Source: Rutpela maculata
Lineage: Eukaryota > Arthropoda > Insecta > Coleoptera > Cerambycidae
DNA: 64,000 bases
Assembly: GCA_936432065.2 (NCBI GenBank)
Contig: OW386287.2
Location: 185,131,729-185,195,728, forward strand
Reading direction: 5' to 3'
A program made the position numbers and the translations under genes. Shown piece after piece: positions 1-12,378 of this stretch (within the stretch, counting starts at the first letter, position 1; each line of letters opens with the position of its first letter). A model generated the notes under the pieces. The model saw only the letters and a list, made by a program, of their open reading frames with translations, was not told the origin of the DNA and made no database searches.

Positions 1-35
1 GCGTCGACTACTAAATATTATTCTTCTCCGTAAAA

Positions 36-196
36 TGGTTTTTGAAGATATAGCGCCAACAGACAGACAGACTGACGGAATTAATAGACTTTAATTTTCA
101 TAATCTATTTACACCAAAACGTGAAAATTCGGAGAAATCCCAGAGGGTGATTTTTTCACGATTATAGTACTTCCCTTCGGTATGCGAGGGAAGTTA
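36..196 (+). repeat. Hairpin-ended repeat, family B, copy 1
   Basis: The segment has a CAGACAGACAGAC run, a body, and then a terminal hairpin at 169-194: ACTTCCCT and AGGGAAGT around TCGGTATGCG. The same order recurs at 18393-18530 and, reversed, at 48940-49130, so this is an interspersed repeat. It has no coding capacity. A Helitron/Helentron-derived non-autonomous element is possible from the end hairpin, but that is inference. Confidence 0.6.
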
Positions 197-199
197 AAA

Positions 200-1416
200 C
201 ATAAGTTTTTTTTGATTATTACTAGCATCAGTATTACATTTTACTTTTGGTGGTTCTGTTGCTTAGTTTATATGTGGTGAATTCATGTTTTACAGACTTA
301 TGAATAATTATGTATAATTCGATAAAGTAACAATGTCATAGACTAGGAGCTTTTTCTAATATCAAACATTCCATGTACATTTGCACTTTAAAAGCACTTT
401 ATTTCGGTCAAAAAAATTTCACCAAAGTTTATATTTTTTACTATTTATTCGATTCTACTATTGGTGCCCAAAAAAATAACAATAATAAACGGAAACTACT
501 GAATATATATATATTTTTTAATTATAAATTTTACGTATTTTTTTTAAATCACCTAAAAACAAGCTTTTTAAATAAACAGGTATAGGAAATTATCGCAAAG
601 TCGAAAACATTCCTTGATGCATGTCTATAGTTGATGCAGTTCCCTTTTGAGTAAAACTTTTTAGCATTTCTTATGGTTTACAAATTTTCCTTGTATTTTT
701 TTTCATGCCTTGATAATTTTCCGTAAGCCAATGTTTCGACAATATTATATCAACTTGATAAAATATTACCTTTGAGGACGTCACTGATTATATTTTTTTA
801 ATTTATGAGATAAATGTAAATTCTGATTGACCTACTCTAAAACATGACAAAATCTAATTGTTTAATAAAGGAAACGAACAAATATAGATGTAAAAAATGC
901 CACTTTCCCCCTCACCGCACTCCCATGATTAGTACAATTTCTTGGATTAACAAATTTCGATGAATTCTCTTATGCTTTACAAATTTGCTGCCTTGTATTT
1001 TTCCGTATCTATTATATTTTTTAAGCTACGAGCATTTTTTTAATGGGATTATTTCACTCATTAACGCTATAGCCAATGAGAGCCTGTTTTTTCACAACAT
1101 TGCGCCAATCAAACGTCATTATTAGTGGTAATCCAACCTAGATCGGCTTTTGACAGTACCAACATGCGAAAATTATCGCTCTAATTTTTTGTGTCGCTGC
1201 AGCGGCAAATATTGCGGTAATTTTTTGACGTTTTGTTTCGTGAAATGTTTTCGACAAATAGGGCAACTCGAGCTTTTAAATTTTATCTATAAATATCTTC
1301 TCTAGCTTATTACTAATTGTTAACGTAAATTGTAGTATTGTATTATATACATGTAGTAACATAATAATAACCTAAAAGCACCACATAAGTTGACAACTCC
1401 CAATTTCAAAGCGATG
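200..1416. other. AT-rich stretch with no recognised feature
   Basis: The open frames here are short and low-complexity (Lys/Asn/Phe/Tyr-rich). I recognise no gene, RNA or element end. Confidence 0.5.
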
Positions 1417-2381
1417 CACAGTGGGCCAGAATCTGAAAAAGCTGACCAAAAGTCGAAAAATGGAGTAATGGTTTTGAAAATTTTCACTTGGGTGTTTTTG
1501 AGGTCGCTGATTACGAATTTGGAAATAGTTTTTTCAAGAACAAAATGGCGGCTCCAAGATGGCGACAAACGTTTAAGAAAAGTTAGTTATTTCAATTGGA
1601 AATTGGTATTCGGAGGTTTTCGATATCGCTAACTAATTAATTTAAATTCAATTTTACATACTTTTAGGCATATAAATTCCAACCAAAAAATAATTAATTT
1701 TTCAATAATTATTTTTGACATAACAAAATGCTTTAATTTTTTCAAAAATTGTTTATAACACATAAATATTATAAATTGTTACGTTTAAATGGAATTTTTA
1801 TGCTAAAACAACACTACAAGGTTAACGCGTCGCTGTATTTTGCACCGTAACAGAAAAACGATCACAAAAACAACAGTGGCACCTAGAGGCCGCCAATTTT
1901 TACATATTTTTTACAAGAATGTTCAAGGGACAACTTTAAAAAAACCCATTGAACGAGTGTGAACGAATCATAAACTTTTTTCTTGATGGAGGAAAAAAAT
2001 GTTTTCTATATTCTATGAAAAAACCATCTCCTATTGAATGTTAAATGTAAATTAATAATTACGAAATTTCACCTTCGACATTTAATTATACATACCTTGT
2101 GGAGGAGAATCCATTTTAATGTATTTTAATGCCACTATTTTCTAATTTTTTACAGCACTTTCTGTAACTAGAACAACACGCGTGAAATAAACAGCTCGGT
2201 GCGCTTCGTGTGACTGTCACATTCGGAATTAAGTTACAAAGAGCTCGGGGGATGTCGGTTCCTAGGGACCGTTTATATTATACCTGGGGTCATCTTCTAA
2301 ACATTCTGGGACAAAAAGCCCTAAATTCTAAACTTGGTTTTTCGACTTTTGTCCAGTTTTTTCGGATTCTGGCCCACTGTG
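1417..2381. mobile_element. TIR element, ~965 bp, ends CACAGTGGGCCAGAATC
   Basis: The left end reads CACAGTGGGCCAGAATC and the right end is its inverse. The match extends about 44 bp, to the block CAAAAGTCGAAAAA, with about four mismatches. The interior holds no credible transposase frame, so this is a non-autonomous DNA transposon. I could not fix a clear target duplication; GATG appears beside both ends with slight offset. The superfamily is unknown. Confidence 0.75.
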
Positions 2382-4650
2382 ATGGCTGAACCTCTATAGG
2401 TTCGGGACAAGTTATACACATCTTTCAATGGCTTATAATACCTAACGTAATTACAAAACAATTTTCACAACTAAAATTAAATACAAACGCCTACGAAGCA
2501 AACATAAATCAATTAATTCATGTTAAATACACAAATGTACTTACGTTGTAAGTATGGTATTTCATCACAAAACAGGTTAACACCTTATTCGGAAAATCAA
2601 AACGCTGGCTGGACTAAGTAGCACTATATGTTATAATTCGTTGTACTTAAAGTTTACTCTACTTATAACAAGCAAACCTTAACTTAATTATTAAACTTCT
2701 TAAATTAAAAATAAAGATTAAATACATAAATATATATTAATAAACACTTTAATATAATAATTCTTGAAAAATGCAATGTTTACTAGTTAAGTTAAGCTAG
2801 CGTTACTAGATGGCGGTACCATTTCATGTCGACAACCTTAGAATGTAAAAGCGAGAGATTGGCAAAATGCAATATTGTCTGGCTTTACTCGTAGTGTGAT
2901 TGGTCGAAGCGTGACTCTTTGTTGGGAATACCAGTCTATAAGTTACAATACCTATGGTTTAACGTCTCTTGATTGTCATTGCCATTACATCATTTATACT
3001 TACTTTGTTTTTTATTAGATGTAGTCGTTTTGGAAATGCATTTTTAAGTGACGTAAATGATGAGATTGAAAATAAAGGTCAGTAAACTCTAAAAAGTGAC
3101 AAAAAGCCGTTTGAAGGCAATTAATTACAAAACATAATATTGAAGATATACTTAATGAATTATTTATTCGTGAAATATTCTCCCCAAATACCACTCGTGC
3201 TTTGAAATTTTATCTATAAATTTTTTCTCAAGCTAAGTTGCCAAAAGTTAATATAACTCGTGCAAATTGACAGTTTATTATCAAAGCTTAAATCCTTCCC
3301 GCTAAAGCGGTTGGGATTTAATCAGATAATAAACTCCCAATCTGCATTCTTTATATTATCAGGCAACAGCGCTTTCGAAAAAAATTTCGATAAAATTTTA
3401 AGCACTAGTGATATTATATACGAAAATTGGCTCCACTTTTTTAAACACCGAGCTTCCTGTGGAAAATTTGATCTGGCATTCATTATTTTCGTAGCAGGGT
3501 CGAAATAGGGGAGAGTGCCACACGAACAAGATATTATTAAGATTTTTGATCCATTAAAGAGCTACCTACTTTTATAGAAAATTAGGCTATCACACATCTA
3601 TCAGATTTTGAGGAAGCTTCTCTTTCACGCAACCGACATTTTCCCACTCGTTTGACTTCTTAGTGATATTTTATTTGTAGACAAACAAATTACTTTACAA
3701 ATCTTCATTTTTATATTTGAATAACAAATTTAAATATTTTGAAAATCTGAGAAAAAATTACATCATTAGCCAGCGCGAAGGTGCATTCATCACTTGGCGT
3801 CACATAACATTAAAGAATTACACAGGAACAAATTAAGAATTTTAATTGAGTACGCAGGTGACATTCTTCTGTGAGATATCGTTTCTGAACTTAACATTAA
3901 ATATCTTACCGCATTCCTTTTAGGGACAAGATGTTACGGGGTTTAGAATACGTTTGTAGACGACCAATAATTAGAAATAGAAACGCATACTGCAACTGGG
4001 AACTGGCTAATCAGTTTTGATACTGATTTATGGAGCTGTTCATTTCAGTTGACAAGTCTGTTCACGGAGACAAGAAATATATTTAATTATGTCTAATGGT
4101 ATGTTATTATCAATTATGCTTTACAGTATTTACCCACGTAGACATTTTTGTATTTTCTTTTGTATTGATAAGATCTGTGATGCACGTCATATTAAATGTC
4201 TTATTACAGATATGGAGCGGAGAAGAGGAATGAAATAGAACCAATTTAAGGTAAATATACGAATACCATGAAAATTATATAATTCTTCCTCGTAATTAAC
4301 AGTGGTGCTGCAGAAAAAATAGAAGGAAAGGAAAAACTTAAAATTAATTTCTATATAGAAGCTCATTTTTTACTTAGTCTTTTTGGAACCGATCCATTTA
4401 AGGATTAATGGCATTTTTTTTCTAGAGGAACTGAAGAGAGAAGGAAATGCTAAGAGATGTTTTTTAAATTCTATGAAATTTCCGTAAATTTTAGCTTAGT
4501 CATGTTCATTTTTGATAATAAAAGCTGAGTAAGATTCAGCGTTTTAGAATTAATACTTTTCGTGGCCTCGGTAAAGAAAACAAATTTTCACATTCTATTT
4601 TCTCAATTTATTGAAAAATAATGATTTTTATGTCAAAAATAGTCTATATA
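2382..4650. other. Unannotated stretch with one short inverted repeat
   Basis: I recognise no gene. At 3273-3334 a 62-bp inverted repeat (GTTTATTATC...GATAATAAAC) could fold. Otherwise the sequence is AT-rich without recognisable elements. Confidence 0.5.
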
Positions 4651-4790
4651 CAGGGTGATTCACGTAGGTCGTTCGTTGCAGTGAATTGCAAACTTGAAAC
4701 TTGGTATGCAGCCATACTCGATAATGCCCGTTCTACCTAAAATATTTTCAGTCCTCCAGCTATACAGAGTGTGTCAAAAGTCGGTACTAA
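4651..4790. repeat. Solitary ends of ACAGGGTG-type elements
   Basis: TACAGGGTGATTCACG near 4650 and TACAGAGTGTGTCAAAAG near 4762 resemble the TA-flanked ends of the foldbacks elsewhere in this window. I could not find partner ends, so these are probably truncated copies. Confidence 0.4.
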
Positions 4791-5424
4791 TTTTCTTATT
4801 TTAAATGGAAACTTACAATTTTTTTTACATGATTCGATTGGCCTTCCAATTCTGAATTTAGACAACCCAAGTTATGTTAACTTATCTGTTACAGGTTTTG
4901 ATACATGCCAATTTTTTTGAAAAAAAATTGCCGCTGTAGTAGTTTACGAACAAATTTGTATCTCGCAAACCGTTCAAAATTATGAAACAAAATTGAAGAA
5001 GCAGTTAGGCTAACACCTGATGTCCCACCGGTGGTCCCATCTTGTACCATATGGGCGCAGGCGATTTTCAAATATCGCAATAAAAATGGCACCTACTGTT
5101 TTTTTTTGACAATACTCGAAAGAAAATTTAAAGGTAATAGCCCTCGGCCTACGGCCTCGGGTTGTTACCAAGCAACACGCTTTCAGCAGTCTCTACGACA
5201 AAATTACCCCGGTATTATCAATGCTCTAGGTGTATTATAGGTGAAAATTCAATTTTGTTAAGTAATTCATATAAAGTATACCTAATGCATTCAATAAAAA
5301 AAAAACATTTTTATGCAAATTAGGTTTATGACAATTTCATAATTTGTCATAATAAAAACTTATCTTTAAACCCATGAAATAACCAAAATCTTCATTGCGA
5401 ACTAAATTATAATAAATTATCCTT

Positions 5425-5446
5425 TGAATGCCGCCTTCGGCATTCA
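5425..5446. repeat. Perfect short hairpin
   Basis: TGAATGCCG and CGGCATTCA surround a CCTT loop. It resembles the end hairpins of the interspersed repeats here, but I saw no second copy. Confidence 0.4.
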
Positions 5447-5869
5447 TTTATCTCAGTTGCAGTGTTTGGATTAGCAGTTTGAACACAAACGAAACATGCA
5501 ATATCAAAATTATATTTTCGCAAAAAAAAACGTAATGACTTTTTGAAAAAATTCAATATATTAACTTCAATTTCAATATTTGTACCCTCTGAGAAATGCT
5601 TATTTGAAATTAGTTTTATTTTTTGATTTTCAGAAAAAATAGGCCAAATTTTTATTTTATTACAAATATTGAGAACAAATATTAAGAGAGATAAATTACT
5701 TTAATTTGTTTTTCTTGTTTTTACACGATTAATGTGGTCGAAATTAAAGATTTTGAAAGTTGTACCAAAATTCTGCATTTTTTTAATTTAGAAATCGCTT
5801 TATTGAAATTTTCGTTACTTTGGAATCAACGTTAACCTGTAGATTCCCTATGTAAATAAAAATACATTT

Positions 5870-5992
5870 ATACAGACAGAGAAGTCATCAACGCTTTTAG
5901 GGAGTATGGCACCAGAAGAAGAAGAAAGAGAAATCTGTACCATGGAATGCCGTCGATAAGTCCATATAAATTGATTTTGATTTGATTTAAAG
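5870..5992 (+). mobile_element. Possible non-LTR retrotransposon 3' end
   Basis: The segment ends in a TTGATTTTGATTTGATTT tail directly against the next element at 5993. The same type of tail ends the element at 28879-29050. No coding region remains. The call rests on the tail only. Confidence 0.35.
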
Positions 5993-6383
5993 TAGTATTA
6001 CTATGAGAAGATGCCAGCAAAAAATATGCGCAGAAACGAGTTTGTGCGTTCCATCATTCTAAACCAATGAGAAAGAATTACGTGACATTCAATGTCAACA
6101 CCAGTGGCGGCGGTGCCCTGCAGTAGAGCGGCGGCGACGGTAATAATAATAATAAAACAACTTTATTAGGCAAAGTTTAGTAGAACTTACTATTCTTACA
6201 CTTCTCCTGAACAAAGGTTACTCATAACAGTTGGCAAGTTTTAATCTACTCCATTTTCACAGTTCCTTGACCGCGAAACTTTTATTGCAATTACACATTC
6301 CTATACCCCAGATAAAGCTATGCCACTGGTAAAAATATTCGCGCATTTTGGCTCCGCCCTGGCATCTTCTCATAGTAATACTA
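5993..6383. mobile_element. MITE with 25-bp perfect inverted ends and TA duplication
   Basis: The left end TAGTATTACTATGAGAAGAT (continuing GCCAG) is exactly inverted at 6359-6383. TA at both outer edges fits a Tc1/mariner-type target. The 391-bp interior is non-coding. It contains (AAT)n followed by AAAACAACTTTATTA, which resembles an antisense non-LTR tail. Confidence 0.85.
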
Positions 6384-6813
6384 GTCTACCAGCATAGGGG
6401 AGTGACATTGCTGCCATTTCCAGGAATATAACGCCAGGCCGGCTACATCTACGCCGGGTTCGATTAGAGTCATGCATGTTATCAGAGCCACATGACGCTT
6501 GGTACAGAAATGTGAGATGGGACGTGTAGGTATTTGTGAGATGTGTTGCCGCATTATGTCCTGAAGGAGATTTAAGCTTCTAGACTTTTGCTTCTTCTGA
6601 GTCTTATGCTTTCTCTATTTCTGCTTCCGGGAGAGTATATATCCTCGCGGTTTCTTTAAGGTATTATTTTTTTTTCTTGCTGTTCTTTCCCAGTATATTT
6701 GATCCTTTCCTAGTTTATTTATGATCCTCTCAATTGTTGTTATCCACGTGTACCGTGGTCTCCCTACTTTCAGTTTGTATTGGCGGTTTTTTCAGTAAAT
6801 GTGTCGTGACCTG

Positions 6814-6940
6814 ATTCCTGGGCTATTAGTGAAACATAACATAACATCTTTGAATAAGAATGGAGGGATTCGAACTAGTTATAGTTCGAATCCCTCCATT
6901 CTTATTCAAAGATGTTATGTTTCACTAATAGCCCAGGAAT
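6814..6940. repeat. Near-perfect 127-bp palindrome
   Basis: ATTCCTGGGCTATTAGTGAA at the left is inverted at the right. The arms match completely except for one extra ATAAC in the left arm, and the centre is AGTTAT. A transcript from either strand would form a stem of about 60 bp. Arm identity suggests a recent origin. Confidence 0.9.
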
Positions 6941-8460
6941 TTTAGTTTTTGACCCGGAATTAATTATTGTAAAGCTGAAAATTTTGGTCCAGGACAATAT
7001 CTACCAAAAAGTCCTCTACTATCCCCGACGGCTACAATGCTGCTACAATAATTAATTCTGGGTAGAACGATTTATTGACTAAAACTCTTGTGCTATAAGT
7101 ACCATATACAACTGCCATTATTATTAACCACAGATCACTTGGCAAACAAACGCTGCTAAAGTTCCCGACTTGTCAAAATTTCTTGGAATTTCTGAAAAAT
7201 GTAACCGCAAAACTGGTGGTCCAGGTTTTACATATGCAAACAGTTCTTAAAAAATAAAAATGCGATTGAATTTTGGTCTACTTTATTTTCGGTTCGAAAT
7301 CCACCGGTATTGTTCACACCTGGACGCGTCTTAGAAACCCCACAAACTTTTGCCGTGATATTAAGGGAAAAAGGAAATGTTCATAAAAGGGATTAGATGA
7401 ATGAAATACTGATGAATTATATGAATATTAAACTATTTCTTCTGGTAAAATTATGTTGTTATTAATTACAGATTTGTCTTTCTTTGGCACATTCTGACAG
7501 TCTAACTTTTAGAGAAGGTTTACTGTTTGACATTAATATTAAAAATTAAATATTCTACATAATTATATATAATAATTATTACAATTACCAAATCATGGGC
7601 CGTCTTATGGATATTTTAGAACATCTTAACCCTTTAAAGTGATGTATGGTCTTTATACATCTGAATATTCGCCTGGGTAGTTTTACAAGCATGACCTTAA
7701 CACCTCATCATAATTTGCTCTGTGACATAAGTAGCGTCAAAGTGGGATCATTACAGTAAGTATTGTATTTTACATAAAAATCGATAATGCAAGAGCCTGG
7801 TTTATAAAGAAATGGGTGAATCTAAGCAGAGCTGTAACAAGGACGTGGCAAGAGTGGACTCCGCTGAAATCTACTAGATCTGACAACGAAGTTTGAGCAC
7901 ACCATGTTTAATATGACCTAGTTAGATCAGAATGTCAGTAAAATTCTAACTTTCTATGAAAAGTATTATTCTGAGAAGCTAGCTATATAAGAAGCTTTTA
8001 CCTTTTTTTCTCTTATTCGCACATACATATGTGTGGTCTATTAAAAATATACGAATTTCTATATAAAGAGTGAGGTATATTGATATTATAATAAAAAAGA
8101 TACTTAAGGCAAATGGGCATAAATTGAATTTTTGTTTTAGATGGAATATTATAAATAGTTTTTTATTTAAATACGTACTGTTTTATTAAGGTACGCGCAG
8201 TAGTTTGTCAGTAATGTACAGATTTCTTTAAGTCCACAATCTTTTAATTTTGTACAGGGTACTTAATTTATATAATTTTATGCCCTGCAAGTACATAATT
8301 CAGTCAGTGTTTATTTGCCTTACAAGTAGATAAAAGTCATATGTCGTAACCGTGTTTTGAGGACTTTTTTGGTTAAATTCTATCGTTGATTATTAACATT
8401 TTTTAAAAAATATCTTCAAAGAGCATTGCATAATATTAATTCCTGTCAATCACTATTTAA
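6941..8460. other. No recognised feature
   Basis: AT-rich sequence without a credible ORF or element end that I recognise. Confidence 0.5.
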
Positions 8461-9134
8461 AAAACCGCTGCCCAAGGAATCACTACTTCCACATTCAGAT
8501 TTTTATTCAAGTCACTCACAACGAAAAAATTTTGTATGTGGAAATAATAGTTTATGGAATTTTAATAATATAATATTTGAAATCTTCTACCCCCAAAACG
8601 ATACCCCACATCGGTAGCGGGGTGGGGGTGGTGAAAGGGGATGGTAGTGGGGGTGGATGAAGAAAAACAACATTTTGTGGTTTTTGGTTCTTGTACACAC
8701 ACTAAATTTTTTTTCATCCCCTTTAATAATGGAGTGGGGGTGGTAATGGGGGTGGCTAATGCCAACATTTTTTTTGAGACCTTAGCTTCTCTTGTATATA
8801 CTAAATACCAATTTCATGGACTCTTACCTGCTTGATTTACCTATTTTCCTCAAATTTACCCCAATTTACCCCCCAACCCTTCGACGGAACAAGATGAAAA
8901 TATAATATAGTTCTAGATCCCGTTAAAGTACATACGTGTACCAAATTTCAAGTCAATATCTCAAACGGTTCCAGAGTAAACGTGCGCACAAAAAAAGTTA
9001 CAGACCGACAGACAGAAATTTTTTTTCGCTCAAACTTAAAATTTCAACATTTCGTGACATTCTACGCCTATTTGAACAATACAAATTTTAAAAAAATTTT
9101 TTGTTACTATACTTCCACTGGATGTGGAAGTAAA
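8461..9134 (+). mobile_element. ~675-bp hairpin-ended repeat, family A, copy 1
   Basis: The element starts at ACCGCTGCCCAAGGAATCAC followed by TACTTCCACATTCAG. It ends in the hairpin ACTTCCAC-TGGAT-GTGGAAGT and then AAAAT. The start motif TACTTCCACATCCAG and the end hairpin are inverted copies of each other, set slightly inside the ends. Other copies lie at 39248-42830, 46694-47381, 55271-56270 and 62172-62637. A non-autonomous Helentron-like element would have subterminal inverted repeats and a 3' hairpin, so that is my best guess. It has no coding capacity. Confidence 0.75.
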
Positions 9135-9334
9135 ATAAAATTTTAGTTTATTATTTGCATATCTTCAACGTACTTTTGTCCTCTTGAGCATACATAATAC
9201 AGTTGATGGTTTTGAGGTTTTGAAATCTGCTAGCGCGTTATAATGACAACATTATGGCCCTAGATATTTGACATTGTACATTGTCGACGTTTCTGTTTTT
9301 GATGAAAATTAAGACGATGAAAATGAAGACAATG

Positions 9335-9570
9335 TTTTAATTGACTAATAACTTTTTCTCCAGGTAACACTAACTCACTCTTCAAATTTCAATATTATTG
9401 GACCTTTCGTTCTTCAGTTATCGTACTTCCAAGAAAAGTAATGGGCGGACAGGCGGACATTTTGAAAGTTGTTTAGAATTCGATTTCTCTACGAACAGTA
9501 TTTACGATTTTAGAAATGTGCCAACCAAATGTAATTTACTCTTACTTATACCTTTTCTATTTACGTATTT
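9335..9570 (+). repeat. Hairpin-ended repeat, family C, degraded copy
   Basis: It shares with 29310-29582 the order AACACTAACT, AAATTTCA, TTATCGT, GGACAGGCGGACATTTTG and AAATGTGCC. The terminal hairpin is decayed here. Confidence 0.55.
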
Positions 9571-9853
9571 GTGAACAATAGGCAGGGCCGGGTTAAGTAT
9601 TGGCTAATGAAAGATTTGCGCCCTCTTATTCATAGGCGAGGTCACGGGGTTTTAAAACGGCCTCAACTTTAAAGGGGCAAGATAAAAATATAAATTACCA
9701 ATAAAAATTGTTTTTTTTATAAAAGATGTTACGGTATATTTTCCTCTGAACTAAATTGAGAATAATCTTTATCAAAAGTGCGCCAAAATTGACTTGAAGA
9801 TTAATTTTTGAAAAGTACCTCGAAGCTAGTTTAAAAAGTACTCCAAAGTCGGC

Positions 9854-9893
9854 AGCTACTGGAAGCGGCTGGAACCTCCCCACACGGTGGATC
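9854..9893. repeat. Short dispersed repeat
   Basis: AGCTAC, GGAAGCGGCTGGAACCTCCC and GTGGATC recur in the same order at 16695-16734. They are the only two copies seen and their nature is unknown. Confidence 0.55.
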
Positions 9894-10877
9894 CAAATCA
9901 GCTGTGTTTGGATACTACATCGAAAATCAGAGCACTGAGCAAACAGATAAATTACACGTGATTTTGGAGCCATATATTTTATGGACAAATATCGAACGAA
10001 CAGAAGTGGACTACAAGTAATCTATTAAAACATAACCTCTCATGTTTGTTTATGTTGCATGTAAGTCAATTGCCGGATATTATAAGGGTATTAACAGATA
10101 ACGTTTCGAAGATTTTGTAGAACATTGAATAGCGAATAAAAATAATAATACAGAATTTAGCCCAAATGACACTCAACAAGTCAATAACATTATGGACAGT
10201 TTAAGCAGACTACCCATGCGTCAAATTAAAATCTTCCTGCACGATCGAAAAGGTCTGAGCAAGTCGAGCTTCATCCAAGTCCTTTATTTTATAATATTCG
10301 AACGTTTCAGATTTAGCTCGGTTAGCTCGATTTGCATTAAATGAACGATTGTGATGCGTCCCATCAATCAGACGTAATATCCGAACACGGCTATCAACAA
10401 TTATTACCTTTAAAAAACCAACTAAAATAAGTTTTGACATTGTCAAAAATATTTGGGTTGGTAACCTTTACGAATGTTGATTTTTAGGTTATAAAATATA
10501 CTTAGGGACATATCTGCATCATGTTTAAGTTTTTCAAGTTTATTCTCATTTTTAATATTTGTATACGCATTTTTAGCTTGGAGCCATAGTGGCTCCAAGC
10601 AAATATTTAAAAATTCACGCAAATAATTTTTCTATATTAGGCAATCCAACGACCTGTCAAAATTGTTTTTCAATATGGCGTGGCAGTCAAACACGGGTTT
10701 ACTTCTATTTTTTAGATTGTGACCAATGCAGCATTTTTTCATGTAGTTTTTAAGTTTAAAAGGTTCTTAATATGAGTTTTTTGTAAAATGTTGAATGTGT
10801 CTTATTAGATTTTTTCGTGATAATGTTATTGGCTATAATTGGAAAAAATGCGTGATATGTACAGTACATAGTAGTGG

Positions 10878-11219
10878 CACAGAAGACGTATACCAGAAAC
10901 GACTCTCTTCCTTCCCGCCAATATTGAAAACAGCCATCTTGTCGGTGGTATTATTGTCAACCTATAATTCCGCAGATTTCTAAATTCACCGGTGGAGCGC
11001 ACTGGTAAGCAATAACATTATATAATTGGATATTTTGAAAAATATAGCCAATCAGCTTCGAATTTTATCTACCGGTGCGCTCAGCCGTGAATTTAGACAA
11101 GTGTGGAATTATAGGTTGACAATAATACCACCGACAAGATGGCCGAAGGTCACCCCAATTTACCAATGAAACATCAAACGTTCCGCCTATAGTGACGCTT
11201 CTGGTATAAGTCTTCTGTG
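10878..11219. mobile_element. 342-bp foldback MITE inside the THAP element
   Basis: The ends CACAGAAGACGTATACCAGA and its inverse match at about 22 of 24 positions. Long further pairing runs through the block around TTGTCGGTGGTATTATTGTC. GTAGTGG is duplicated directly at 10871-10877 and 11220-11226. A 7-8 bp duplication fits hAT- or P-type integration. Confidence 0.85.
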
Positions 11220-11435
11220 GTAGTGGGTTGTGAGCATCGTGGAAATCGTGACAAGGTTAGCTTTTACCGTGTACCCGACGCCGTGAATTCTAAATATTTC
11301 CCTCATTTATATGATCTGTCGAGAAAACAACGTCAAAGATGGATAGCCGCGATTAAAAGATCTAACACATTCCATCGTTTCTACATCTCGATTTTCCAAC
11401 ATCAACTTCTTGAAATACTCACTCTGCATAATTAA
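11220..11435 (+). pseudogene. THAP zinc-finger fragment (transposase N-terminus)
   Basis: The frame begins VVGCEHRGNRDKVSFYRVP and continues through WIAAIKR. This is the pattern of the N-terminal half of a THAP (C2CH) DNA-binding domain: a first Cys, a basic loop, the SFYRVP strand and the conserved WI..I+R. The second half (CS.HF) is missing; the frame runs to a stop at 11433. The MITE interrupts just upstream of VVGC, next to an AAAAAATGCGTG block that may encode the original KKCV start. There is no transposase catalytic region, so the fragment is non-functional. Its likely ancestral role was binding the ends of the surrounding element. Confidence 0.7.
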
Positions 11436-11624
11436 ATAATGTTTATTACTTGAAAACAATCAAAAACGCCTTGCCACAATCCACAAAAAACACTATATTT
11501 TTAAAATTTCAAGATACTTAGCCAGGCCAACGGAAAAACATAAACTGTTTTGACAAACGTTTAACGACTGTCAACAAATGTTTGACCGCCACGCCAAGTT
11601 GGAAGTCACGTGGTTTGGATTGCC

Positions 11625-12086
11625 TAATTGTTGATTAATAAAAGACTGCTAATTACAGGTTAGATTTCCAACCTACAAAAAGAATCATATTTTATTAGGA
11701 CAAAGTATTTAGAACTTCATAAACATTACACTCTACTAGATTTTAGTTGAAAGTACGGGAACCAGGCAGAAATTTTAATAATAGCTACGTAATATTCTCA
11801 AATCTTAAGAAATATATATTTTTCAGGTTAGCTGTGACGTCACGTACCATAACCTATAAATCAACATTCACAAAGGTTACCAACCCAAATATTTTTGACA
11901 GATGGCAAAATACATTTTCCCCTAACAATAATACTAATAATATTTTTTGGATGCTGTCATGTGTTCACGAATTATTTTAAATTTTTTTAACGGAAACGAA
12001 ATCGAAAGGGTGCAAGTGAGATATATCGTTGAAATTGGAATTTCTACTGCTTTTCAATGGTTTGATTACAAATTGTAAGTAATCAT
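11625..12086. other. No recognised feature
   Basis: AT-rich sequence. Short frames here have no recognisable domain. Confidence 0.5.
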
Positions 12087-12378
12087 AAAATAAACAACTT
12101 GTTGTGCCAAAAGGGCACTAAACGTAATCGAATCTCAACCAAAACCTTTTCAGATCTTCTAGAGCAGTAAAGAAACCCTCACGCAAAGTCTCATCCAAAT
12201 CCGTTTAGCAGCTTCGCCGCTATCGTGCTAACATACATACACACATACACACACAGACATTTTCTAAAATCCGCTTTTTTGGGTTCCTTGGACCTCAAAA
12301 CGTAAAGATTTGATATTATTTCAATTTTCGATTTTGGACTAAATGTAGTAACCTCCCACAATTTTATTGTGAGGTTAA
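12087..12378 (+). repeat. Hairpin-ended repeat, family D
   Basis: A CATACATACACACATACACA run is followed by GGACCTCAAAACGTAAAGAT and a terminal hairpin at 12350-12376 (AACCTC...CACA, loop, TGTGAGGTT). The layout matches families A-C, but only one copy is present here. Confidence 0.5.

Larger units (their letters stand above)
10640..11624 (+). mobile_element. THAP-domain DNA transposon remnant
   Basis: The ends GGCAATCCAA and TTGGATTGCC are inverted and lie inside flanking TA dinucleotides. A second inverted block, TGGCGTGGCAGTCAAAC against GTTTGACCGCCACGCCA, lies 30-40 bp inside. Without the nested MITE (10878-11219) the element is about 640 bp. It encodes only the start of a THAP zinc finger. 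THAP domains head P-element-type transposases, so a P-like relative is plausible, although the TA flank does not match the 8-bp duplication of P elements. Confidence 0.7.
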
